Assembly (NCBI GenBank): GCA_044464175.1
Contig: JBIQLO010000221.1
Coordinates: 1-6,304, forward strand
DNA from: JBIQLO01 sp044464175
GTDB lineage: Bacteria; Planctomycetota; Phycisphaerae; Tepidisphaerales; Tepidisphaeraceae
Direction: 5' to 3'
Length of the DNA stretch: 6,304 nucleotides
Shown: positions 1-5,012 of the stretch, piece by piece
Numbering within the stretch: the first letter of the stretch is position 1
Layout of the letters: each line of letters begins with the position of its first letter
Program-made: the position numbers and the translations under genes
The notes under the pieces: model-generated
Databases searched by the model: none
Told to the model about the DNA's origin: nothing
Seen by the model: the letters and a program-made list of their open reading frames with translations, nothing else

Positions 1-86
1 GGCCCGCGCCGGCGCTGATGTAGTCATCGCCGCCGCCGCCGTGAATCACGTCATTGCCGCCGCCGCTTTGAATGAAGTCATTGCCG
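1..86 (-). repeat. RTX nonapeptide-coding tandem repeat
   Basis: Read on the minus strand, this stretch encodes at least three consecutive glycine-rich nonapeptides of the GGxGxDxUx type, GGNDFIQS then GGGNDVIH then GGGGDDYIS. The DNA repeats GGCGGCGGC followed by AATGAC or GATGAC about every 27 bases. The array continues beyond base 1, so its full copy number is unknown. Confidence 0.8.
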
Positions 87-595
87 CCCAGCCCGTTGAT
101 GTTGGCGCCGACGGTGATGTCAGCGGCGACATAGATCGAGTCGGACTGATCGCCGCCGGTGATCTGAATCTTCTGCACCTTGCTCAGGTCCACCGTCAGT
201 TGGGTGTCGTTCACCGTCGCCTTGAGATGGTTGCGATCCGCGCTGACCACCGAGATCAGGTTGACATCGTTGCTGCTCCCCTCCAGCCGCAAAACGCCAT
301 TGTCCAGGACCGCCGCCGAAAGCAGCCGCCGTTCCTCCAGATTCTCCAGCCGCATCAAAACGCTGGAAGCCTTGTTCATCCGTGCCGGATTCTTGGTCTG
401 AAATTCCCGGTCAAGAGCGACCGGAGCCAGCAGCGCGTCGACCTGAACGGCCAAAAGCGAGCCACGGGCGGGGGGGGAAGTGAGATTCAAACGGGCAGAA
501 CGCTCGGCCGTCCAGGAAGAACAGCGGCGAGCCACCTCGAACACGCTCGATACAAACTGTGCGCAAAATCCACTGAGGGAATTTCGGTGTGCCAT
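1..595 (-). CDS. RTX-repeat (calcium-binding) exported protein, N-terminal part, runs off left edge
   Basis: The minus strand is open from an ATG at 595 to the window edge (198 codons, no stop), so only the N-terminus is seen. Residues 83-94 read LENLEERRLLSA, close to the LEPR-XLL signature found at the N-terminus of large exported planctomycete proteins. A beta-rich stretch follows (about 95-160), then glycine/aspartate nonapeptides of RTX type (GGNDFIQS, GGGNDVIH, GGGGDDYIS; residues 170-195). In known RTX proteins such repeats bind calcium and form a parallel beta-roll. The protein is probably secreted or surface-attached; substrate and function are unknown. The ATG at 595 has AGAGG 7 bases upstream, hence this start. 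An in-frame ATG at 379 (residue 73, MNKASSVLMRLENLEERR) would put the signature about 10 residues from the N-terminus and is a real alternative. There is no classical signal peptide in the first 72 residues. The gene is divergent from the osmC operon. Confidence 0.8.
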   Translation of the reverse strand, partial: MAHRNSLSGFCAQFVSSVFEVARRCSSWTAERSARLNLTSPPARGSLLAVQVDALLAPVALDREFQTKNPARMNKASSVLMRLENLEERRLLSAAVLDNGVLRLEGSSNDVNLISVVSADRNHLKATVNDTQLTVDLSKVQKIQITGGDQSDSIYVAADITVGANINGLGGNDFIQSGGGNDVIHGGGGDDYISAGAG

Positions 596-644
596 TTACG
601 AACCTCTTGTGAGGGATACTAACTCGTCACGAAGGAACAGCGGG

Positions 645-664
645 TGAGGCCGCCCTTGGCCTCA
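645..664. other. 7-bp hairpin in the leader region of the RTX gene
   Basis: TGAGGCC and GGCCTCA form a perfect 7-bp inverted repeat with a 6-base loop, 50 bases upstream of the RTX-protein start. No T-run follows on either strand, so it is not a standard terminator. It could be a leader RNA hairpin or an operator; the role is unknown. Confidence 0.35.
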
Positions 665-873
665 GTCCTCCGACGAAACGGCACCCAATTACGCCCCCGT
701 CTGCTATCTTGCAAGCCTGTCAAGAGCAAAAAAATGGAAGGATGGGAAACCCTTTTCTCCCCCCTTTTTTTCCCTTTTTTGCGCCGAAATCACGCTCAAA
801 TCGACATTTGAGAAGTTTTTCACAGGTTGAACAGATACCTGCCACCCCCGGAAAAATTTTTTTTATTTTTTTA

Positions 874-902
874 CCCATCTTCCCCTTTTACCCCCTTTTC
901 CC
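874..902 (-). other. G-quadruplex-type motif in a polypurine (minus) / polypyrimidine (plus) tract
   Basis: On the minus strand four G-runs of 3, 5, 4 and 3 bases are separated by loops of 4, 5 and 5 bases, meeting the usual four-run pattern with loops of 7 or fewer. Three further G-runs lie at 915-917, 923-927 and 929-933, so several alternative quadruplexes are possible. The plus strand is pyrimidine-only from 891 to 927, which also suits triplex (H-DNA) formation, although mirror symmetry is only partial. Folding is inferred from pattern only. Confidence 0.5.
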
Positions 903-1041
903 TTCCTTTTTCCTCCCTTTTTCCCCCGCCCCCTCTCTTAACGACCGATAACCTCGTTCTTGACTTCTGCCGCCAGTTCGGCTTGCTGCCGCTCTTATCC
1001 AATTATACACCACCTTCCCATTTTCTGTCAATCCTGTCATC

Positions 1042-1071
1042 TTGGCGGCGCTCTCCCAAGCCCGCTATAAT
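1042..1071 (+). promoter_or_regulatory. Sigma70-type promoter of the osmC-metallopeptidase operon
   Basis: TTGGCG (1042-1047) and a perfect TATAAT (1066-1071) are separated by 18 bases. Transcription would start near 1078, giving a leader of about 42 bases before the ATG at 1120. A short inverted repeat, CTTGG/CCAAG (1041-1045 and 1056-1060), overlaps the -35 box and spacer and could be a regulator site, though 5-bp arms may be chance. Confidence 0.6.
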
Positions 1072-1119
1072 CGACATCGTTGCGCTGTTTCATCGAACCC
1101 AAGCAGGAGAATTCAATCC

Positions 1120-1527
1120 ATGGTGGAATCCAAGATCATTTATCAGGGCCAGCTCCGCTGCCAGGCCACCCACGGCCCCTCCGGCGTCACCCTGCTGACC
1201 GACGCCCCCGTTGATAACATGGGCAAGGGAGAATCTTTCTCACCCACCGATCTGGTCGGCGTCGCGCTGGCCGGGTGCATCCTCACGACCATGGGCATCG
1301 TCGCCCAGCGGCATGAAATCGATCTCAGCGGCTCCACAGCGCGCGTGGAAAAGCACATGGCCTCCGCCCCCGTCCGCCGCATCGCCAAACTCGTGGTCGA
1401 AATTCAAATGAAAGGCAAAACCACCCCCGAGCAGCGGCAAATGCTCGAACGCGCCGGCCACGCCTGCCCCGTCCACCGCAGCCTCCATCCCGAGATCGAA
1501 ATCCCAATCACGTTTCAGTGGGAATGA
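1120..1527 (+). CDS. OsmC/Ohr-family peroxiredoxin
   Basis: This 135-residue protein matches the OsmC/Ohr family of thiol peroxidases, which reduce organic and inorganic hydroperoxides in the cytoplasm. The family pattern is clear: GESFSPTDLVGVALAGC (residues 37-53) carries the first catalytic cysteine, C53, and GHACPVHRSL carries the second, C116. The 62 residues between them are typical, as is the full length. E38 lies just before the first cysteine helix and could be the conserved glutamate. The SFSPTDLV...C..T.MGIVA form resembles the YhfA-like OsmC branch more than Ohr, so the exact substrate is uncertain. The start is the ATG at 1120, preceded by AGGAGA with a 9-base spacer; frame-compatible codons upstream lie in the promoter. 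The stop overlaps the start of the metallopeptidase gene, so the two are probably co-transcribed. C14 is an additional cysteine with no assigned role. Confidence 0.9.
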   Translation: MVESKIIYQGQLRCQATHGPSGVTLLTDAPVDNMGKGESFSPTDLVGVALAGCILTTMGIVAQRHEIDLSGSTARVEKHMASAPVRRIAKLVVEIQMKGKTTPEQRQMLERAGHACPVHRSLHPEIEIPITFQWE

Positions 1528-2435
1528 TGATCAACGCAAAAGCCATTCTCATCGGATGCCTCGCCGTGGCGCCCTGGGCGCTGGCGGGAGGAGGCGCGCG
1601 CGCCGGCGCCGCGCCCAGCGCCTACATCCAGGCCACCCCCCAGCAGCAGCAGGCCGCCATCGCCGCCGCCCGCAAGCAGGCGGTGCAGATCGCCCGGGAG
1701 TTGCATCTGCGCCTGCGCGAGGTGCAGACCGACCATTGCCTGATCTTCACCGACTGGGACCCCCGCGAAACCGACTTCCTGCGCGACAACCTGGAGGGAG
1801 CCTACGCCGCCGTCAGCCGGCAGTTCAATCTCTCCCCGCGCCAGAACATCTTTCTGGGCAAGCTGCCGGTCTACATGCTGGCCCGGCAGGCCGATTTCCT
1901 GAAATTTTCCCAGAAAGTGGACCACTACAAGGCCAACGACCGCGTCGCCGGATACTACTGGGGGCGCACCGACGGCATCGGCCATCTGGTCATGTGGAAA
2001 CCCAAGGTGGAGGGGAACAACCTCGACCAGGCCCGGCGCGACTGGGCCTACGTGCTGGCCCACGAGTTCACCCACGCCTTCATCGCCCGCTATCGCACCA
2101 ACGAACTGGTGCCCTCCTGGCTCAACGAAGGGCTGGCCGAGGTGGTTGCCTCCAGCGAATTTCCCCGGCCCGAGGCCATCGAACAGGCGCGCGCCATGGC
2201 CGGCGCCCACCGCTCCATCGCCGAGATATTCCAACTTGAGCACCCCGACGCCCCCTGGTATCCCGTCATGCAGACCCTGGTCCAAACCCTCATGGCCCGC
2301 AACCACCAGGCTTTCCTGGCGATGTTCGACGATGTGAAAAAAGGGATGGCAGTAGACAAAGCCCTGCAACAGCGCTACGGCTGGAGCGAGGCCGACCTCG
2401 AGCGGGCCTGGCGGCGCTATGTGGCGGGGGGGTAG
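1524..2435 (+). CDS. Exported HEXXH zinc metallopeptidase (gluzincin, peptidase MA-like)
   Basis: The 303-residue product begins with a hydrophobic segment (about 8-21, AILIGCLAVAPWAL) and an alanine/glycine-rich cleavage region, so it is probably exported by Sec. LIGC at residues 9-12 looks like a lipobox, but the hydrophobic stretch before it is very short, so a lipoprotein is possible rather than likely. HEFTH (180-184) gives the zinc-binding H180 and H184 and the catalytic E181. WLNEGLAE (199-206) supplies the third ligand, E202, 17 residues downstream, the gluzincin arrangement of the MA peptidase clan. The substrate is unknown. The C-terminal helical part (about 245-300) ends in YGWSEADLERAWRRYV, a form common at the end of such peptidases. 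The start at 1524 makes an ATGA overlap with the osmC stop, suggesting translational coupling; GTG 1518 and ATG 1527 are in-frame alternatives. The neighbour downstream is convergent. Confidence 0.85.
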   Translation: MMINAKAILIGCLAVAPWALAGGGARAGAAPSAYIQATPQQQQAAIAAARKQAVQIARELHLRLREVQTDHCLIFTDWDPRETDFLRDNLEGAYAAVSRQFNLSPRQNIFLGKLPVYMLARQADFLKFSQKVDHYKANDRVAGYYWGRTDGIGHLVMWKPKVEGNNLDQARRDWAYVLAHEFTHAFIARYRTNELVPSWLNEGLAEVVASSEFPRPEAIEQARAMAGAHRSIAEIFQLEHPDAPWYPVMQTLVQTLMARNHQAFLAMFDDVKKGMAVDKALQQRYGWSEADLERAWRRYVAGG

Positions 2436-2454
2436 GACAGGCGTCCCGCTTGTC
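2436..2454. repeat. Short palindrome at the convergent gene border
   Basis: GACAGGCG and CGCTTGTC form an 8-bp stem (one G-T wobble on the plus strand) with a 3-base loop, starting directly after the metallopeptidase TAG. It lies in the 39-base gap between two convergent genes. No T-run follows on either side, so it is at best a weak terminator; it may equally be a small dispersed palindromic element. Confidence 0.5.
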
Positions 2455-2474
2455 GCTCCCCAACATGCCGCGGA

Positions 2475-3527
2475 CTATGGCCTTGCCTCCAGCACCAGGT
2501 TAAAAGGCGTCTGCGTGGCCCGGCGAAAGCGCGTAAATCCTCCCGCCGATACGACTTCCTTCAGCCGGGCTTCTCCCGCCTGAGCCCCCAGCGCCGGCCC
2601 GTGTCCTGCCAGCGAAACCGGCACGCAGATCATCGTCGAGGCCGCGTAAAACATCCGTCCCACAGGGTTGAGGTTCTTCTCCGGCGCATCCTCGGCGAAC
2701 GGCTCAATAATCATCCAGACCCCGTCGGGCGCGATGGCCTGCCGCGCCTGCCGGGCAACCCCTTCCGGGTCCGCCATGTCGTGCAGGCAGTCAAAGCAGG
2801 TGATCAGGTCATACCCGTCGCCGGGAAAATCCGTCGCCAGGGCGGTCTGGAATTGAACATTCTTCAGCCCCGCCTGCTGCGCCATGCGGTTGGCTGCCTC
2901 AATGGACGGAGCGTGATAATCGAATCCGACAAACGTGGAACGAGGGAACGCGCCCGCCATCAGCATCGTCGAGTGCCCGAACCCGCACCCAAGATCCGCC
3001 GCTCGCGCCCCGGCTTCCAGCCGCGCCTCCACGCCGTCCAGGGCGGGAATCCAGTGGGCCAGAAGATTGCCCGCATAGTTCGGTTTGAAGAACCGGGCCG
3101 TGCCGCTGAAGAGGCAATGATCGTGATCCCCCCATTCCAGTCCGCCGCCCGTGCGGAACATCGTTTCGAACTTGTCCAGATCGCGGAAGAGGGAAAGGAT
3201 GATCTCGTAGGCCCCCTGCGTATAGAAGGGGCTGGTCTCATCCGCCAGCGCCATCGCCTGCTCCTCCGGCAGCGCGAAGGTATTGGTGCCCGCGTCATAT
3301 TGAACATATCCCCCGGCCGCGTTGTTCATTAGCCACTCGCGGACATAGCGCTCGGCCGTGCCGGTCTTTTGGGCAAGTTGTTGCGACGTGACCGGCCCGG
3401 CCCCCCGCATGGCCCGGTACAATCCAAGCCGATCCCCCAGGATCATCAGCGGCACGCTGATCGCCCCTCCCATATCGCTGACCGCCTGACCCATGAACGC
3501 TTCGAGACGCGCCTGATCGATGGCCAT
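2475..3527 (-). CDS. Class I SAM-dependent methyltransferase with N-terminal winged-helix domain (Rv2258c-like)
   Basis: This 350-residue protein has two parts. Residues about 20-80 form a winged-helix, dimerisation-type domain (SVPLMILGDRLGLYRAM, then VTSQQLAQKTGTAERYVREWL). Residues about 150-350 form a Rossmann methyltransferase. SAM motif I is AADLGCGFGHST (176-187), the acidic residue after strand 2 is probably D203 (VGFDYH), and FDCLHDM (245-251) corresponds to motif IV. The C-terminus, TQTPFNLVLEARP, is typical of the Rv2258c-like group, whose substrates are mostly unknown. It is probably cytoplasmic and acts on a small molecule. The start ATG at 3527 has a perfect GGAGGT (minus strand, 3533-3538) with a 5-base spacer, the clearest ribosome binding site in the window. 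It appears to be transcribed alone: its own promoter lies upstream and a terminator separates it from the ftsL-like gene. Confidence 0.88.
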   Translation of the reverse strand: MAIDQARLEAFMGQAVSDMGGAISVPLMILGDRLGLYRAMRGAGPVTSQQLAQKTGTAERYVREWLMNNAAGGYVQYDAGTNTFALPEEQAMALADETSPFYTQGAYEIILSLFRDLDKFETMFRTGGGLEWGDHDHCLFSGTARFFKPNYAGNLLAHWIPALDGVEARLEAGARAADLGCGFGHSTMLMAGAFPRSTFVGFDYHAPSIEAANRMAQQAGLKNVQFQTALATDFPGDGYDLITCFDCLHDMADPEGVARQARQAIAPDGVWMIIEPFAEDAPEKNLNPVGRMFYAASTMICVPVSLAGHGPALGAQAGEARLKEVVSAGGFTRFRRATQTPFNLVLEARP

Positions 3528-3585
3528 GATACACCTCCATTGAAGGGAATTTCTCCTCCCTCAACAGACACCAAGCCAATCCTCC

Positions 3586-3614
3586 ATCATGCGTGGCTGC
3601 GAAAAAACGGTCAA
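3586..3614 (-). promoter_or_regulatory. Sigma70-type promoter of the methyltransferase gene
   Basis: On the minus strand TTGACC (3614-3609) and CATGAT (3591-3586) are separated by exactly 17 bases that include a T6 run. The predicted start near 3579 gives a leader of about 50 bases before the ATG at 3527. The -10 box matches TATAAT in four of six positions. The site lies just downstream of the terminator of the preceding operon, as expected for an independent transcription unit. Confidence 0.55.
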
Positions 3615-3619
3615 TGCGC

Positions 3620-3643
3620 AAAATTCCCCGCTTTGCCGCGGGG
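3620..3643 (-). terminator. Rho-independent terminator after the ftsL-like gene
   Basis: On the minus strand CCCCGC, a 6-base loop GGCAAA and GCGGGG form a 6-bp all-GC stem, followed by AATTTT. It begins 52 bases downstream of the ftsL-like stop codon at 3696. A second T-run (3607-3602) follows further on but belongs to the methyltransferase promoter spacer. The plus strand has no T-run after the hairpin, so the direction is minus. Confidence 0.6.
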
Positions 3644-3695
3644 CTCGATTCAGATTTGAATAGGAGGGAATTTGCAGCGAGGAGGAGGCGGGCCC

Positions 3696-3932
3696 CTACG
3701 GCATCTGCGGCACCAGCTTCAGGTTCTGGCTGTCGATCGTGTTGCGGATCGCGTTGGGGGCGGTGTAGATGGCGATTTGCACCTGCTGGTTCCACAACGC
3801 CGCCTGCCGGTCTTCGATCTGCCGGTGCAGGCGGCTCACCTCGTTGTTCAAATCCAGCTTCTGCTGGCGGAGCTGAAGCACCAGAGCGCCCAGGACCAGG
3901 CTGGCGACAAGACAGATCAGCAGTTTAAGCAT
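3696..3932 (-). CDS. FtsL-like bitopic membrane protein with coiled coil
   Basis: The 78-residue product has a two-residue cytoplasmic tip, one membrane helix (about 4-20, LLICLVASLVLGALVLQ) and then a charged, heptad-like segment (about 21-50, LRQQKLDLNNEVSRLHRQIEDR), ending in IRNTIDSQNLKLVPQMP. This is the architecture of FtsL/DivIC-type divisome proteins, and the place downstream of rsmH is where ftsL sits in classical dcw clusters. FtsL proteins bridge division proteins in the periplasm; here that role is inferred from topology and position because FtsL sequences are poorly conserved. The ATG at 3932 has no obvious Shine-Dalgarno sequence, and no better start is visible upstream. The LysM gene ends 122 bases upstream, with a large palindrome between. 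A terminator follows the stop. A generic small coiled-coil membrane protein is the alternative. Confidence 0.7.
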   Translation of the reverse strand: MLKLLICLVASLVLGALVLQLRQQKLDLNNEVSRLHRQIEDRQAALWNQQVQIAIYTAPNAIRNTIDSQNLKLVPQMP

Positions 3933-3969
3933 GGTTATTGGATTGGGGGGATCATTTCCGGATAACGTC

Positions 3970-4031
3970 GGAGCCGCGACCGTCAGAGAGCGGAGTTTGC
4001 ATCAGGCCCGCTCCTCGGCGGTCGCGGCTCC
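3970..4031. repeat. Large two-tier palindrome between LysM and ftsL-like genes
   Basis: GGAGCCGCGACCG (3970-3982) and CGGTCGCGGCTCC (4019-4031) are perfect 13-bp inverted arms. Inside, GAGCGG (3988-3993) pairs with CCGCTC (4008-4013) across a 5/5 internal loop, leaving a 14-base apical loop. The 62-base unit sits 24 bases from the LysM stop and has no T-run on either side. It is consistent with a REP-like dispersed palindromic element of planctomycete genomes, though copy number cannot be seen here. Transcribed in the operon, it would form a very stable RNA hairpin. Confidence 0.7.
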
Positions 4032-4054
4032 AAGGGCCTGAAGAAACATACGGG

Positions 4055-4948
4055 TCAGTTCGTCGCCGCCACTTCCTCCCGCGCCGGCAGGCGGAGCTTC
4101 ATGCCGATGCGCACCGTGTCCTTCCCGTTCAGGGTCTCCTTGTTCAGCCGGCGGATGGTGTCCAGCGTGGCGGGGGTCCCGGTCTGTTCGTTGGCGATCT
4201 TCCAGAGGCTGTCGCCCGCCTTGACGGTATACCACCGCTGCGAGGAGGGGGCCGCCCCAGCGGCGCTGTGCGCGGGGGCCGGCGCCTGGGCGGCGGCGAC
4301 CGGCGTGGGAAGATTGTACGTCCGTCCGGCGATGATCAGGTTCGGATTGGCCTTGAGTTCGGGGTTGGCGGCGATGATCGCCTCCCGGTTGGCCTTGGTG
4401 TTACCGCCGGGCAGCTTCGCCGCCAGGCCCGAGAGGGTGTCGCCGGCGACCGCCTGATACGTGTGCGCCTTGGACGCTGCGCTCTGGGGCACCAGCCGGG
4501 TTGGCTCATGGGCGTTGACGGGAACGATCGCTTCCCCTGCCTTTTGAGCGGCGTCGGCCAGAGCGGTGGGGGGGTGGGCGCTCGCCGTCGCCGGCGCCGG
4601 TTCGGCCGCCACGGAGACCGCGGGGGCCGGCTGCTCGGCAGCGGCGGGGGGGGTGTTCGGCTGGGCGGCCGGACCGATGGCGATCTGCTGCACCGCCGCC
4701 TTGGGCGCCAGGTCACCGGGCGTCAGCACGGTCGCCTGCGGCGTCACGTTGGCCGGAGGCACGACAACGGCCGGCGGCGCCACCGCCGCCCCGGGCACCG
4801 CAATCCCGGCGCGGATGCTCGCTCCCGCCTGCGCCAGTTGCGCCGGCGGCGGTTCGGTTGAGGTGGTCAGGTGGTCCGACAGCAGGATGCCGATCACGAT
4901 GATGAAGGCCAGTCCCACCAGCAATCCGATTTTGGTTTCGCGCGTCAT
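4055..4948 (-). CDS. Membrane-anchored protein with two LysM domains
   Basis: The 297-residue product starts with MTRETK and one membrane helix (about 7-23, IGLLVGLAFIIVIGILL), placing most of it outside the cytoplasmic membrane. Residues about 30-155 are a low-complexity alanine/proline-rich linker. LysM domain 1 covers about 163-213 (TYQAVAGDTLSGLAAKL ... IIAGRTYNLP) and LysM domain 2 about 239-288 (YTVKAGDSLWKIANEQTG ... RIGMKLRLP); a second A/P-rich linker (about 216-235) separates them. LysM domains bind N-acetylglucosamine-containing glycans, chiefly peptidoglycan, so this is probably a wall-binding protein tethered to the inner membrane. There is no enzymatic domain. Its place between rsmH and the ftsL-like gene suggests a role in wall synthesis or division. 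The ATG at 4948 is preceded by AAGGGA with a short spacer. The start lies 60 bases after the rsmH stop, and a palindrome fills most of that gap. Confidence 0.88.
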   Translation of the reverse strand: MTRETKIGLLVGLAFIIVIGILLSDHLTTSTEPPPAQLAQAGASIRAGIAVPGAAVAPPAVVVPPANVTPQATVLTPGDLAPKAAVQQIAIGPAAQPNTPPAAAEQPAPAVSVAAEPAPATASAHPPTALADAAQKAGEAIVPVNAHEPTRLVPQSAASKAHTYQAVAGDTLSGLAAKLPGGNTKANREAIIAANPELKANPNLIIAGRTYNLPTPVAAAQAPAPAHSAAGAAPSSQRWYTVKAGDSLWKIANEQTGTPATLDTIRRLNKETLNGKDTVRIGMKLRLPAREEVAATN

Positions 4949-4958
4949 GGCATCCCTT

Positions 4959-5012
4959 GTAGGGTCCGCATTATGGACCGTTTACGCTGAAGGTCCGCGA
5001 TGCGGACCCTAC
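4959..5012. repeat. Palindromic element overlapping the rsmH stop codon
   Basis: GTAGGGTCCGCAT (4959-4971) and ATGCGGACCCTAC (5000-5012) are perfect 13-bp inverted arms. Each half also contains a smaller palindrome: GGTCC with GGACC (4963-4979), and GGTCCGC with GCGGACC around GAT (4992-5008). It can therefore fold as one long stem or as two hairpins, which suggests two inverted or tandem unit copies. The right arm contains the CTA that reads as the rsmH TAG stop on the minus strand. It is consistent with a dispersed REP-like element. Confidence 0.7.

Larger units (their letters stand above)
596..1119. other. Non-coding divergent intergenic region with polypyrimidine tracts
   Basis: These 524 bases separate the divergent RTX-protein and OsmC genes. 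I see no convincing gene: open frames at 709-951 and 827-1198 translate to proline/phenylalanine-rich low-complexity sequence without a family. The region holds a 7-bp perfect hairpin (645-664, TGAGGCC...GGCCTCA), an uninterrupted 31-base pyrimidine run (750-780), an 83-base tract with only five purines (857-939), and the osmC promoter near its right end. Its T/C-rich composition contrasts strongly with the GC-rich coding DNA on both sides. Confidence 0.75.

Noticed and set aside
1..86. Possible CRISPR-like or DNA-level tandem repeat
   Set aside because: The periodicity is explained by in-frame RTX nonapeptide codons with no unique spacers.
41..622. 193-codon open frame on the plus strand at the left edge
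   Set aside because: The minus strand encodes RTX nonapeptides and a planctomycete N-terminal motif. The plus-strand translation is a low-complexity shadow.
709..1198. Two overlapping open frames across the polypyrimidine region (709-951 and 827-1198)
   Set aside because: Their proline/phenylalanine/serine-rich translations arise directly from the C/T tracts. There is no family, no credible start, and the second overlaps the osmC promoter and gene.
1515..2369. 284-codon open frame on the minus strand opposite the metallopeptidase
   Set aside because: It lies entirely antisense to a gene with clear catalytic motifs. The glycine/valine/leucine-rich translation shows no domain and is typical of the open antisense frames of GC-rich genes.
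2601..3332. 243-codon open frame on the plus strand opposite the methyltransferase
   Set aside because: Arginine-rich, without motifs, and antisense to a gene with SAM-binding motifs, a promoter and a strong ribosome binding site.
3538..3672. GGGAATTT occurring at 3545 and 3665 (and at 577) as a possible repeat or operator
   Set aside because: An eight-base match in AT-rich intergenic DNA with no symmetry or consistent relation to promoters is likely chance.
3938..4861. 307-codon open frame on the plus strand opposite the LysM gene
   Set aside because: Its arginine/glycine-rich translation mirrors the alanine/proline-rich linker of the LysM protein. The LysM domains and membrane helix on the minus strand are convincing, and this frame has no recognisable family.
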